Shown: positions 45,525-57,240 of the stretch, piece by piece
How positions within the stretch are numbered: the stretch's first letter is position 1
How the letters are laid out: each line of letters starts with the position of its first letter
Assembly: GCA_000711775.1 (NCBI GenBank)
Contig: ARYC01000361.1
Coordinates: forward strand, 1-64,000
DNA: 64,000 nucleotides
From: Oxytricha trifallax
Lineage: Eukaryota > Ciliophora > Spirotrichea > Sporadotrichida > Oxytrichidae
Direction of reading: 5' to 3'
Made by a program: the position numbers and the translations under genes
Notes under the pieces: model-generated
Seen by the model: only the letters and a program-made list of their open reading frames with translations
Databases searched by the model: none
Told to the model about the DNA's origin: nothing

Positions 45525-48500
45525 TCATTAAACTGATTAATATTAACTCTTCCATTGATTTTTCATCTCTATGATTTTCTTTTCCTTTTCGATGTGTTTC
45601 TCAAATATTAACTGTTTTTATTCAAACTGCATCATTTTGATTCTCTTCTCATTCTCTTCTTTATCTTAAAATTATAGCTTCCTTTTCTCCTTCTTCCCTG
45701 ATATCTAGTCTAACATAGTTTCTCGTTTTTACTTCAATATTTACTCTTTTAAATCCTGCTTGCGACTTTGCATTTTTAACTATTCTTGCAAGGTTCTACG
45801 TTCCTCCTCTTGCTATTACTTAAGTTTTTCCTCTTTAATTTTATGAACTTCAGATAGCTTCCCAGCCGTACGAGAGATATCTTACAGTCTGCCATCTTGC
45901 TTTGATTTAGTCCGCATTCAAAACCCCAAAACCCCTTAGTGAGGTTTATAAGTGCTTTGATTAGTAGGGTAAAGTTGGGGTTTTATTAGGGTTAGGAGAG
46001 AAATTAGGCCAGTTTGCAAAATGAGAAATAGAAATTAGCGATTTTGGGGTCTATTTATGATGAGAAATACTAAGATTTACTGCTTAAGCTTAGGTATGGT
46101 GCGAGTATTAACATAGACTAACTCAAACCAGTGATGAATTATGCTGCGATAGCAAAGCTACTGCGCAAGAGTGCCTCAACAGTAAGGTATCAATGCTTGC
46201 TAGCTGTTTAGCATTTCAATTCTGGTTCTTGATAACATCCTGTAAGAAAACAAAAGTTCTCTTAGCACCATATTGAATATCTCTGCGATTCTAAGACTCT
46301 TAAGTATTGGGCACATTTCCCACTTGACTAGCGAGCTGTGATGTTTCATCGCAAGTTTCCTGACATGCGTATCTCACCATAGACTATCGCAAATATTTAT
46401 TGAAGGAATGGCATTACCTTCAAGACTGTAAATAGAGTGAAGAGAGTGATTGACTTTACTCTGCCATTTTATAGTAATAATTTAAACTATATATATCATT
46501 AAATGCAGAGGTCTATTGATAATAACATCAAGTTCATACACGCTGATGAAGCTGTGTTTACGTTCAACACCTTTATTAATAAGTCTTGTACAAGAAGTAC
46601 GATAATATAAAAGTGTATGACTAAAAGGTTAAGGTTGTCACTCACGCAATTTTGACTGGTATCAGTGAAGATTCAGGCTTAGAAACTTATGTTTTCATCC
46701 TCGCTCTATTAAGCCAGAGCAGTATATAGAGTTCTTACAAAAGCTAAGAGATAAGTACAACGATCAAGAGATCATCCTGTTTGTTGATAACCTCTCAGTT
46801 CATAAGACTAAGGAATCTAAGAAAGCATATGAAGAGTAAAAGATAACTCATGTGTATAACGTTCCTTACAGTCCTCAATTTAATGGAATCGAATTCTATT
46901 GGAGTTAGATTAAGACTCACCACAAGAAACTCTTGCTGTATCACCTAATGCATGATCTACCAATTGACACAGTAGACTTAATACAGAGTAGTTGCAAGAG
47001 AGTGGGTAAAGACTAGACTACGATATGTGCAAGGAAAGGAATAATGAATGTTAATTAATAAGTGTTAGACTTAAATGAATGAATAATTTCACATATCAAA
47101 AGAACTCTTAAATGGATTCGGCTTCTCTTTCTTTTCTTCCTTTGGTGCTTTACTAGGACCCATGTTTCTTCTCTTTGTACCAGCACCAGCATCTATGTTC
47201 ATTTCATCAGACTTTTAAACTTCATTATAAAGTCTCTTGCTAACTTAATGAATGGTCTGAGACTTTCTCTCTCTGTGAACCTTTGCATTCTCTTTCATTA
47301 GAAATATACCAGTTCCAGGTTTCCCTAAAAAGTTATAAATCAAAGCTTACTAGAGAGATAAAGATGCTTCTTAAGCTCTGCTAGCCACGTCTCGCTTATT
47401 AGTATTCCTTGCTTCTTTTAATCTTCAGGAGAAATAGAGTAGCGTTTCTTATGAGCTTCTTCTATAATTTCTCTCAAATAATCCTCTTTGATTGTACCAA
47501 GAACACCAAAGAAGAAGTTTCTTTCAGGCAATTTATATGAGAGTTACTTCTTGCTAGGAAGGTAAATAACCACTTCATCATCTTTCATTGCATCCTCGTA
47601 GAGATTTGTGACTGAAATCTCTGGGTAGTTAGGTATTTCAATCAGTTTGATTTCTATGTTTTTAAAAGCTTTCTTCTCCTCGCAGAGTATTGCTTTTAAG
47701 AATGATATTTTAGTACCTTCCATCGTTGGAAGGAATAGACCAACTGTATACATCGTTGATTAACATCAATTTATTTTACCATGCTAAGTAAGGTATCGAT
47801 AGAGATCCTCCTTGCTACTGAATCTTGAGATCATTTTTGAGCCTCAACCCTTTTCATTTGGTCATTGAATGATTCCATCTTTGTTCCTCTTCCTATTAAT
47901 GAATTTCAAGTTTTAATTTATAGACTTCTGGATCCTATCCTTTAAAATCTTACTATTAAATATGGGCATCTTATAGGAGATCAACCCTGTAAAGATACGT
48001 GGAGAAGGTTCGCAGAAGCTGTAACAAACTTCAGAGATGGAGCTCCATTTTTATCAATTTAACTCCATTAAATTAGTACTAAATTTGTTTAAATTTAATT
48101 AGTACCGGTACTAAATTCGTTTAAGTTTAATTGGTACCAATTTAATAGTACCAAAACTTAATTAGTACCTAGTTTTAATCCAGTGAGGTTTTAATGGAAA
48201 AGTTCCAATCTGGTTCAAAACTTAATTGGTACCAGTACCAACCTGAACTTTATCTGAGTTGGTACCAGAATCAAAATTATTAAGTGCAAAATTACAAAAA
48301 TTATAGTTATAAACTGAGTATAAATATGAAGTCTTAGAGCTGAGATCAAACCATCATTAATGCTGTAGCAACTCCTATACAGTCCAGCTATAGCTATAGA
48401 GGTTTTAAGAGCTTTATAAAAGAAATTTAATTTAAATTTAAACATGGCGACCAACTTAAATCGTAAAGCAGCACGTTTAGGAACAGGTCATCAAAGATCA

Positions 48501-51383
48501 ACTTTGGCTCAACCAAAAAACAAGAAATTATATATATTAAGAAGGAGGAAGAGCCCTTGAATTTGAAGCACAGGTCCTCAAAATAGAAGTTTAAAACAAG
48601 AAAGAGAAAGCAGAAATAGAAGTCTAAACAATAATAAAAGATGTTGAGGAAGAAAAAGAACAGATACAGATGAAAAAGATTAAAACATTTGAATGCTAAG
48701 AATGCTAAAGTATTTCGCAACTGAATCAAGCCTGAAGAGACATATGAAAGAAATACACTCTGGAAAAGCTAAGGGGTATTTCAAGCAAGATAAGGTAGAT
48801 GGCAGGTACTAGTGCACGACATGCAAGAAGTCATATACTCACTCAGCTAAAGTTAAAAAACATATGCAAAAGCATCACCTAAGCGAGTTCTTGATTTAAG
48901 ATAAAGAGACTAAAAATTAGTGACCGCTAAAAGAAAATCTAATAATCTTGAGACTTAAAAAGAAAAAAAGGAGAAGCTCAAGAGGCAGAAGCGAATAGAA
49001 TTAATGAATCAACCTGCTGGTAATGTCTTTTCAGCATGCTTTTAAGAGAGCCATGTATATTCCTGAACTAAATGCAGTAGACCTTAGCAGTTGTATTGAA
49101 AACTACTTACATATAAACGTACCTGCTAAAGCAAAACTCATAGTGGTTGATGACTATGCCTACAAGGTATATCCTTTCAGCTATCTCCTTAAAAACGAGC
49201 AGTATCAAAATGATGCTAACGAATATATTGTACTTAGAGAGGCTTAGAAAAAAGATTGCAAGAATTTGCTCAAGCTAGATGGTGTTATTTTAGGGTTTGG
49301 TTTCATCGCACCAAGGCTAAAAAAGTTTGAAATGACTCTCCGAGATTATCTATATTAAAACAGATACCCAGATGACTTGAATATATTCTATCTAATATGA
49401 TAAAGGGTGTTTAGGAACTTCACGAGCTTGGATACATTCATAGAGATTTGAAGCCTGAAAATGTTATGCTAAACCTTTGCCCTTTAGAAGTAGTTGTAAT
49501 CGATTTTAATAGAGCCTTAAGATAAGAGATTGTAACCTTAGCAAAGGTTCTTGGTACTCCAGGTTACTTCCCAATCAGAGAGAAATGGACTAATGGCTCT
49601 ATTAGTGGGATGTTTGGGCAGTAGCTGCAATAATTTTTTAGAGTGCGATATGGAAAGCATGACTTACATTAATACAAAATATGAAAAATAATCAATAAAT
49701 CTAGCTGAGAAGCACATAAAACAAGATGATGTATGCTAAGAAATAAAGAAGATCGTAGAGAAGATAATAGTAAGAGCTCCAGCATATCCAAGACAATCCT
49801 TAGACGATATGCTCGAACCACTAAAGAAAGGGAGATTCAAGAGATACAACAAAGACAAGCAAGTAAAATTCGTGTGATATAATTAAACTAATACTCATTA
49901 AATATTAAAGTCTCATTAAACTTCCGTTTTCTCTACTAACCCTAATAAAACCCCAACTTTACCCTACTAATCAAAGCACTTATAAACCTCACTAAGGGGT
50001 TTTGGGGTTTTGATTGCTTTCTCGACTGTTTTAGAAAGCAAAGATTCAAACTTTAACTTTTCGCGCTGTTCATAGAGCGTCTTTTTCTCTTAAATTAAGA
50101 GAGAATGGTTTTATCCACGATTCCTGATAGATTATTGCTTAAGCTTGTTTCTTTCTTCAGCTTCTTTAAGCCTTTGCTAAAGCTTCTACAGATCGGAGTC
50201 TAGGTCTTGAGATTCAGAAGTATTCAATAATCTCGAGGAATAGTATGGTTAACTCATAGAATTGTTATTGCTTGCTAAGAGACCACCATCAATCTCAGGT
50301 CTGTTATACTTCGAGTAAAATTGCTTTTCTTTTTTTATTTTAGTTTCAAAGAACTCTTAAGTCTCATTAATCAAATCCAAAGCTTTTTTAATTTTTTCCT
50401 TTTCTAACTTTTTTTCTTCATCAAGTTTTGAATTTACTTTACCCTCCCATTTAGACTTTTTATATTCAAATCTTGCTTTTAGATCTTCCATTCGTTCTTT
50501 TTGATTTTTCTCTATTAAGTCAAATTTTTTCTTCTCTTATTATAGCATCTTATTAACCCTGTCCTCTTGCTCTTACTTTTTCTTCTCTGACATTTCTTTA
50601 ATTTTATTCCATTTTTCTAACTTTCCCATAACTCTGTCCATCTATTTTGCGGCGTCTATATATTTAACATGTTTCAAAAACTGTTCTACTTACTCATTTC
50701 TATAAACTATGATTAGTTTAGCTTATCAACAGACATCTCACCAGCATAAAACTGTTATTCCCCTGTTTACATAATTCCAGACATGCTTGCGTTTTAAGCA
50801 TTAGAATTGTATTTTTGAGTTTTAAATGGAGAGTATTGACTTTATCCCATGCCATTTCTCGGATTTGTATTTGATCTCTGTCTCTTCAAATCATCAATTA
50901 AAGCTTGAACTTAGTACCCCTCTGCACTGTTTATTTAATCTTTAGCTTGGCATTTAATTAGCACATTTTATATTGCTTTCAGTTTCAACTATCGCTTTTC
51001 TTCGTAATGTTCGTATCTTAAAAGCTGTCGTTTTTCTGATAGCCCTTTCTCTGCAAATGAATACAAATCCCTATATTTATATGAGAGTTATTATATAATA
51101 TCTCATAGAGTAAATCTAGAAAAGAGTCTATAGTTTTTCAATTTCAAGATTATTTGGGAAAATATCCTTATAATGGACTCTTACCTCTAAGCAAGATCAT
51201 CAGGGTGAATGGCTAATAACTAGCAAACATATAAGGCATCCTAAGTCAGTTTTTTACTATTAGAAGTTTACTTAAAAACCAAATTAAACTTCTCCAATCC
51301 TAAGTTATTTGCTAAAAAGTGAGATTAATTTATAAAGATAGCTTACCAACCGAATGAGGTTTACTCGATGAGTGTAGCGACAT
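45525..51383 (-). CDS. coiled-coil protein interrupted by a complete TBE
   Basis: Introns 51312-51346, 51071-51184 and 50656-50693, and removal of the TBE with one ATT copy, leave exactly 525 codons. N-terminal 130 residues (SKKLTQDALYVCQLLAIHPDDLAQR then EKRQLLRYEHYEEKRQLKLKAIQNVL) resemble a motif common in ciliate coiled-coil proteins. After a Q/N-rich stretch, the rest is long charged coiled coil (MDRVMGKLEKWNKIKEMSEKKKQ ... EERRTLQEQLKMQSRKQDLKEQ). The junction across the TBE reads LLSKTVEKAMRTKSKQDGRL in a single frame. No other IES is required. A cytoskeletal or basal-body role is plausible but unproven. Confidence 0.85.
45919..45995. repeat. TBE left terminal inverted repeat
   Basis: 77-bp repeat beginning with the telomere-like C4A4 motif; exact reverse complement of 49936-50012. 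Confidence 0.95.
46021..47082 (+). pseudogene. TBE transposase (42-kDa, DDE, IS630/Tc1-like), decayed
   Basis: Readable parts include the N-terminal helix-turn-helix region (LRYGASINIDQLKPVMNYAAIAKLLRKSASTVRYQ), a catalytic Asp segment (SIDNNIKFIHADEAVFTFNTF), a second one (EIILFVDNLSVHKTKESKKAYEE) and the final block VYNVPYSPQFNGIEFYWSQIKTHHKKLL carrying the catalytic Glu. The blocks fall in more than one frame, so at least three frameshifts are present. In ciliates of this type TBE transposases are implicated in genome rearrangement as well as transposition. Confidence 0.85.
47089..47753 (-). pseudogene. TBE 22-kDa ORF, frameshifted
   Basis: Tail to tail with the transposase. Starts MYTVGLFLPTMEGTKISFLK and ends KEKPNPFKSSFDM. 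The frame changes once, near 47,395, so it is broken. The function of the 22-kDa protein is unknown in the literature I know. Confidence 0.75.
48055..48275. repeat. cluster of GGTACC-centred imperfect repeats inside the TBE
   Basis: Between the 22-kDa and 57-kDa ORFs, at least seven copies of a motif like aattggtacc / agtacc recur at irregular spacing (about 48,074, 48,101, 48,131, 48,149, 48,162, 48,225 and 48,260), some inverted. It lies where divergent promoters of the two ORFs should be. Confidence 0.6.
48444..49877 (+). pseudogene. TBE zinc-finger/kinase-like ORF (57-kDa type), decayed
   Basis: A basic head, then two C2H2-type zinc fingers (SSLKRHMKEIHSG end of the first; YQCTTCKKSYTHSAKVKKHMQKHH the second), then a kinase-like domain with GYIHRDLKPENVMLN and VVVIDFNRALR (DFN for DFG), as in the copy at 89-1532. 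TGA codons and phase changes near 48,690, 48,930 and 49,397 show it is broken. Confidence 0.8.
49936..50012. repeat. TBE right terminal inverted repeat
   Basis: 77-bp repeat ending in the G4T4 motif; exact reverse complement of 45919-45995. The same end sequence, diverged, closes the element at 1650. Confidence 0.95.
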
Positions 51384-51487
51384 TATATTATATAATTTAA
51401 TTGCAAATAAATTTAATATATAATTATCTTAATTGCATTATATCAATTTTTAATGTATATAAATTAATCAAATTTCTATTCATTCTT

Positions 51488-54400
51488 TCATCTCTTTCTG
51501 GGTGGGATATTGAATTCAGCTGCATTACTTGTGCCTTAAACTTGACCGCGCATCCTCATACCCCCATTAGCATTGTGCCCACCCATGCCCATATTTTGAG
51601 TGAAACTATCTTGCTGTCCATAGCCCATGCTGCCATCGTTATTGCTGCTGCTCTATTGAGATTAATCATCACTCTCTTATTCTTGTTAGAATTGCTGTTA
51701 CTACTGCTAGAATCTCTATTATTCATAAACTTGAACATTGTTATTGACTCTTCTGCCTGAGTTTTACCCTCCATTGAAATTATTTGCGTTCAATTAGTGA
51801 TTTGAAAATTGTTATGAATTCTTTTAGGAACTGCCTTAAGAGTTGTTTTTGAATTTATTGCTTGGAGACTGTTGCTGCTGCTGTTACTATTAATATTGAG
51901 GTTATTAAGGTCCTCCCCTCGTGAAGTTGCTGGTTTACTATTAATAATTTTGATTTTATTAAAACTGTACATCTCTCGAGTTATTACTACGATCTTTCTG
52001 ACTGTTCTATTGATAATTATTTTGTTGATTCAACTATTAGAAATTATTTTGATTATCCTAATCCGACTCCTCTTCACTACTCTGATTCATTTAGAATTTA
52101 CCATTATACCCTGTTTATTATCGATTTACAAAAGCATTATTACTTTAGTTTCTTGGGTGGTAATCTTATGCCAATATTTGTGGGTTTTACTTGATAATTT
52201 GCTTATCAGATTATATAGTATTTTAATTTTTCAGGGTTATTTGATTGCTTCCCATTCTGGCTTGAGAATTTGGCATAGCTTAATTTTATCCTTCAAAGTT
52301 TGGTTTCTTATTGATAATATTTCTCTCAGCTTGGAAGTTTTATTTTGGTTCATAATTTGCATAATTATTATTAACTTGAACTTGAGGCTGTCTAAGATTC
52401 ACATTTTGGTTGTCTCTGTGTATATCATTACTAAATTATATCTGCTTTTTATTGCCTAAACTTGGCTATCTTTCGTGTTAATTAAATCTCCCATTACCTC
52501 TGTTACTATCGTTCCCGATAATTACAATCTAAGGTTGACTGGCTTTTCGCATTAACTCTTGCTGCTCTTCTAACAACCTATTCTTATTTGCAAGCTCTAA
52601 GCTCTTCTTAATATTCTTAATGAAATCTTTATATGCAGTGACTGAAGTTAAAACAGCTATATTCTCTCCATAAGTTGCAACGACTTTTTTCATGTTATTT
52701 GCAAAGATAAATAGCATCTCGAATGAATTAAGTGTAGTGACTGATATGCCAAACACTGATACTTTGCATTTAAAGTCCTGCTTGTTTAAGTACACACCTT
52801 GGTTTTCAATACCAAACTCTAAGAGTGTCTAATTTGATACAAAAGGATCATCTCTATCTCCTGTGATACCAACATTTACATTTTTCAAGACCACTCCCAC
52901 TTCAAAGTTCACATCGCTTAACTTTTTGTCTAAATCCTTAATCTTTAAAATGGTATTGATCTATTTTTCTCTAGACTCCTTCATAACATCGTTCTTTGAC
53001 TTTGATTTTTCTTTTTGAATGTACCACTACTTTTGATAGTTCAGAATTGCTTCTTCTTTCACATTTAGTGCTCTTTTAAAGAGAAGTTTCTTAAGGACAT
53101 AGAGGGAGGCATAGTACTAAACAGATGTCTAGAGTCCACGCTTTTTATTCTTTTTAGAGGGGCCCTTTGCTGTTTTCATGTCACTGAAATTAAAAGCCAG
53201 TTTATATTGCATTCCTAGATCTGTTAGGGATTTTAAGATATCATTTAAACTTAAAAAATTCTGATGAAATTTAAGTGGGATTATAATATTAAAATAAGGG
53301 CAAATTTTAGTTTACTTATAATAGATATAGGAAAGATTTCCTCTATGTCTTTATTAATTATCTCATAATTAAAGATCAATGTTTTCAAATAGATAAATTG
53401 TGCCGAAAAATTCTTATTAAAATAATTAATTCTATTATACATAACATACATTCCATTAAAAAATTAACGCAATTTTGACCATATTACTAAAATTGTATAT
53501 AAAACAAGTACTCATATTATTTAGAGTATTTATTGCAGTATTCGATTATGATTTAATCAATACATACGTTTAGGTTTACTTAAAATTAATTTTAATAAAA
53601 AAATATAATTTTTGGATTATTATTATAAAAATAAAAAAAAACTTTCTTCTTTAACCCTGGTTCATCAAAAATATTGCAAGATATATCTACAGTGAGAAAT
53701 GGATCAATATTAGGAGCTTTGCCGCACATTAAGAAGAAGCACCTTTTGTCAACGCTATCAAGCTAGTCGTCTACAAAGTTCTCACTTCTTTAATTCAAAT
53801 ATTGATTGTTCATTACACTGGTTCTTTCTTATCCTTTAGTAGGGGACTATTAAAACTTCTGAGCTTTGACTATTTTACTTCCTCTATTAGGAGATGTCAT
53901 TTGATAAGCATCTTACTAATAGTTTTGATTTAGAATTGATTAGTTGTTTCTATTAGTTTGCCTTGATTAAGGTACGCCACCATACTATTGAACTGAAGTG
54001 GGTCTTGATGAAGGATTAGTGTTATTTAAGATATCTGAGATAGTCAAGGTTTCCCTAGTTTTATTGTGAGCCATAGATGGATCAGGAAGATCCAGTGCAA
54101 AGAAATCGTATGGTACTTGCCGGGAATTTAGATTCGTCCTATCCTAAGAAGGTCCGGAACCATATATGATATCAGTCAAAGTTCTTCCTCCATTCTTATC
54201 TGGAGTATTATAGGCATTTGAGCCACTAAAAGCCTTACCAATCATTCCTGCTAAAGTTCCTTTAGGTTAAGCATTTTCAAGCTGGGCTTATGATCTTGAG
54301 TAAGAAGTGTCTCTTTGCATATTTGGATTTTGCCTTGAAATGTTATTAGTTTATCTGCTGAAAGTCTTCAAGGTTTCTCTCTTGAAATAATCAAGCAACA

Positions 54401-57039
54401 TTACTTCTTTCAAAAGCACTTTGGCAATCAAATTATGACCTTGAATACTAGCAGCCACAGTAAGCATGTCTAAACTTAACTCTAATCTTGGTAGGTTTTG
54501 ATGTGCTTTTATGATATTCTTTTTTGTAAACACTTTTAACTTAACCCCCTCTAATCTTAAAGCAAACTTGAATCCAGTTAGCATATCTCTTAAAGTATTG
54601 GTATTTCTAATATCAAACTGTTACTTTTCATATTGAGCTTGAGCATCTAAATCCTCTGTTCTTGCTGAATTTATTTTACTTGGATCTGTAAAATCATCTT
54701 CATCGCTAGATCCTTAATAATGCTCATAAGCCATTAAATTTGCCCTTTTGACTTTCATTAAAGCATTTTGCAAGTTTTGATTTTGGTATTGTGACTCAAC
54801 TTCTAAAAGATTATGCGGAGTAAAGCCTTTAGAGATCTTTCTTAATCTAACATACCACAGCACTAGCTAAAACCAGTCTCTAATAACAGCATGTCTTTTT
54901 TTCTTTTACTATGGAGTATAGGCCTGTTATTCTATGAAAGTTTAAATCTTAATAAGTGGTCTATATTTCTTCAAGTCTTTGGCATATGAGAACATTTCTA
55001 AGAATTGTTGAAATTTCAAAATGTCACGAACTAAGTGTGGTATAACGTTTACATTTATTTAAGAGATCAGAGTATTAATTTAGTATTTGTAAGCATCATT
55101 AGCCCCTTGAGATGGGTTTAAGTTTATTTAGGTGTAAATATTGAAGGGTTAGATCAGATAATTGTATGGAAGAGCTTATTTATCAGAAAATGCACTATAA
55201 AATTATAAAAAACTACAAGAATAAACTTACTCAGTCATAATTTCTTTGAGGAAATTCGCATCCATAGCTTCAAAGATTTAAAACTATAGATTTCTTGTTT
55301 ACTGCCAGAGACTAGTAGGCACAAACATTTCGCTCATTGAATTCCAGTAGACTTTCAAATTTTTGATGTTCAGTTCTTTGTTTGTAGTTTTTGGGTTGCT
55401 ATAGTAAAATATTACAATTTTACATTTGGATATACCTTGGTTAATTTCTTGTAAAATTCATGCTCATTAGACTTTCGAATAGCCAATCAGTATCACTATT
55501 ATCCATTATGATGCTTTCAATCATAACACCAAAAGCAAATGGTTTGTGATGGTTGAAGTAATCATCCTCGTATCTGAAATGCACTCTTTTTATTTCTAAC
55601 TTCAGACCTCCCAAAAGATTTGTTATTATTTTCATGGGAGGTTCCTTTATTTCCTTCTTTTTCTAATTGAAATTTATAAAAGAAATATAATCTTAATCTA
55701 TAAAATAAATTAATGGGGGGATTATTAAGTATTAATTAAATAGTTTTCGCCTTTGTTTTTGCTTTCTCTAACTTTGCCTTATTTTCATCTTTCTTTTTAG
55801 CTTTCTCTATTTTTTTCTCTTGCTTTCTTTATTCATAGACTTTATGATGCATCTTCAAAATATTTTGCATTTGGTTTTAATCATCATAGGGTGAATTTAT
55901 GTCGTTTTCAAAGTCCTATAATTTTTAGAGGAAGTTACTTATAAAAATTTGGGGGGGGGAAAGTTTCCTGCACCGGTTTATGATAAAAAAAAATTTTAGG
56001 GAAGTTTCCTGCACTTTTTTTAAAAATATTTTTTTCTAATAAAAAATATTTTTATTACAACTATAATGCAACTTCCGAACGAATTTTATTGAATTAATTA
56101 TACTTAATTTATTAATCAATTAGTCAATATCTCTTTTTAGATTCCAATTTTTTATATATTTCATCTGATATTATTTGGTTTTGGTATCTTAGCCATTATA
56201 TTGTCCTCTCATTTTTAAAGTAATTCCAAGTATTGTATCCAATTGTTATTGAATTCAGTTTATATGTTCTTTCTATACTTATATAAAGTTAGACTAAATT
56301 TTTTGAACTACTTATATTATGTATATAAATCCTATTAATATTAGTGAGTCATAAAAATTTTTAATTTTATGATTTATATTAAGTTTTACATAAAATAAAA
56401 AAAAGTGCAGGAAATTTTCCCCCCCCAAAATTTGATTTTTTTAATGATATTTTATCAAGTAAACTACTACATTTAAACTGCTATATTATTTTAGTTTACA
56501 ATTTTATCATAATTTAATCTCAAACCCCATTTTGATGTTGAATAAACGTTAATTAATTTGATATTGAATTGTTTTGAATTTTACAAGTTAAGGTTCCCCT
56601 TTTTTCAATAAATTTACCTGATCTTGAGATATGTGTGATATATTTGGACCCACGATAAACAGCACGTCTTCTACTACGATTTTGAGAGATTCACTGAATA
56701 GTTAAAACAAATTTACCTATAAATATTGTAAATTAACTACTCTACACCATTTGCTTAAGAATTCTTCTTATAATATTGCTTATATTTTATTCATATTTTG
56801 GTAAATGTATCATTAATTTATTATACTTTAACGCTGAGTTCTGTGATCAATCCAGCTTTGAGGGCAATTGGCAGGTTTTTCTTAGCGAATAATTCATTAA
56901 CCTTGTCAGGCCTGATATTCACATTGCTCAAATGAATTTTACCAGTCAGGAAAGAAGTCTTCAAGTGGTTCTGGTCGAAGCCAAACAAGTATTCCTCAAA
57001 GTATTATTTACATTTCTCAAATATTTTGCCTTTTATCAT
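51488..57039 (-). CDS. VPS13-like (chorein-N) lipid-transfer protein, short form with Q-rich tail
   Basis: Start MIKGKIFEKCKQYFEEYLFGFDQNHL, then TGKIHLSNVNIRPDKVNELFAKKNLPIALKAGLITELSVKVNLF, SESLKIVVEDVLFIVGPN and LKLEIKRVHFRYEDDYFNHHKPFAFGVMIESI: the N-terminal chorein region of VPS13. IALKAGLITEL and the VHxRYEDD motif are diagnostic. Introns: 56717-56826, 55916-56617 (contains a mobile element), 55399-55435 and 55195-55230. After about 53,100 there is coiled coil, then some 300 residues of Q/N/S/G-rich tail ending in IPPRKR. VPS13 proteins form channels that move lipids between membranes at contact sites; family members exceed 3,000 aa, so this is roughly half size. A phase change near 55,470 and the junction 53,300-53,640 are unresolved. 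Confidence 0.8.
55659..55743. other. IES, 85 bp
   Basis: Pointer ttttc on the + strand (55659-55663, 55744-55748). Joins LEKAKTKAK to KKEIKEPPMKIITNLL in the VPS13-like gene. Confidence 0.8.
55951..56426. mobile_element. short element with G-run inverted termini (476 bp), in an intron
   Basis: Starts with nine G followed by AAAGTTTCCTGCAC and ends with the reverse complement (GTGCAGGAAATTTT, then eight C). Flanking direct repeats are aaaattt (55944-55950 and 56427-56433). A second copy of the tip motif GGGAAGTTTCCTGCAC lies inside at about 55,999. Same family as 45116-45509. It sits inside the 702-nt intron of the VPS13-like gene and is probably removed as DNA. Confidence 0.65.
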
Positions 57040-57240
57040 TTTTAGTTTCTAATATATTATTGTTAAAATTGTAACACAATTACTGATTAAAATTAAATAA
57101 TTTACTTAAAGGGTTTTATCTGAGTAGATGTTTTATTATTTATTTAATTAACTCAAAGATATATTGCTGAGATTGTTTCAAAGCACATTAAATTAAGGAA
57201 TTGTACTTATTTTTATATCCTTTTTTGTGCAATACTCTTA
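57040..57240. promoter_or_regulatory. divergent promoter region, VPS13-like and AIP1
   Basis: Only 201 AT-rich bases separate the two start codons. No specific motif can be named. Confidence 0.35.

Larger units (their letters stand above)
45919..50012 (+). mobile_element. complete TBE transposon, 4,094 bp
   Basis: Terminal inverted repeats of 77 bp are identical at both ends (45919-45995 and 49936-50012). Each begins with 17 bases of C4A4-type telomere-like repeat. The element is flanked by ATT on both sides (45916-45918, 50013-50015), the ANT target known for TBEs. The gene order is that of TBEs: transposase (+), 22-kDa ORF (-), 57-kDa zinc-finger/kinase ORF (+). All three ORFs show frameshifts, so this copy is no longer autonomous, although its ends are perfect. 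It lies inside a coding MDS, and precise removal restores that gene. Confidence 0.96.

Noticed and set aside
51401-52459. Leu/Ile-rich plus-strand ORFs (119 and 195 aa)
   Set aside because: They are antisense of the Q/N-rich C-terminal tail of the VPS13-like gene; poly-Gln codons read backwards give Leu/Ile runs.
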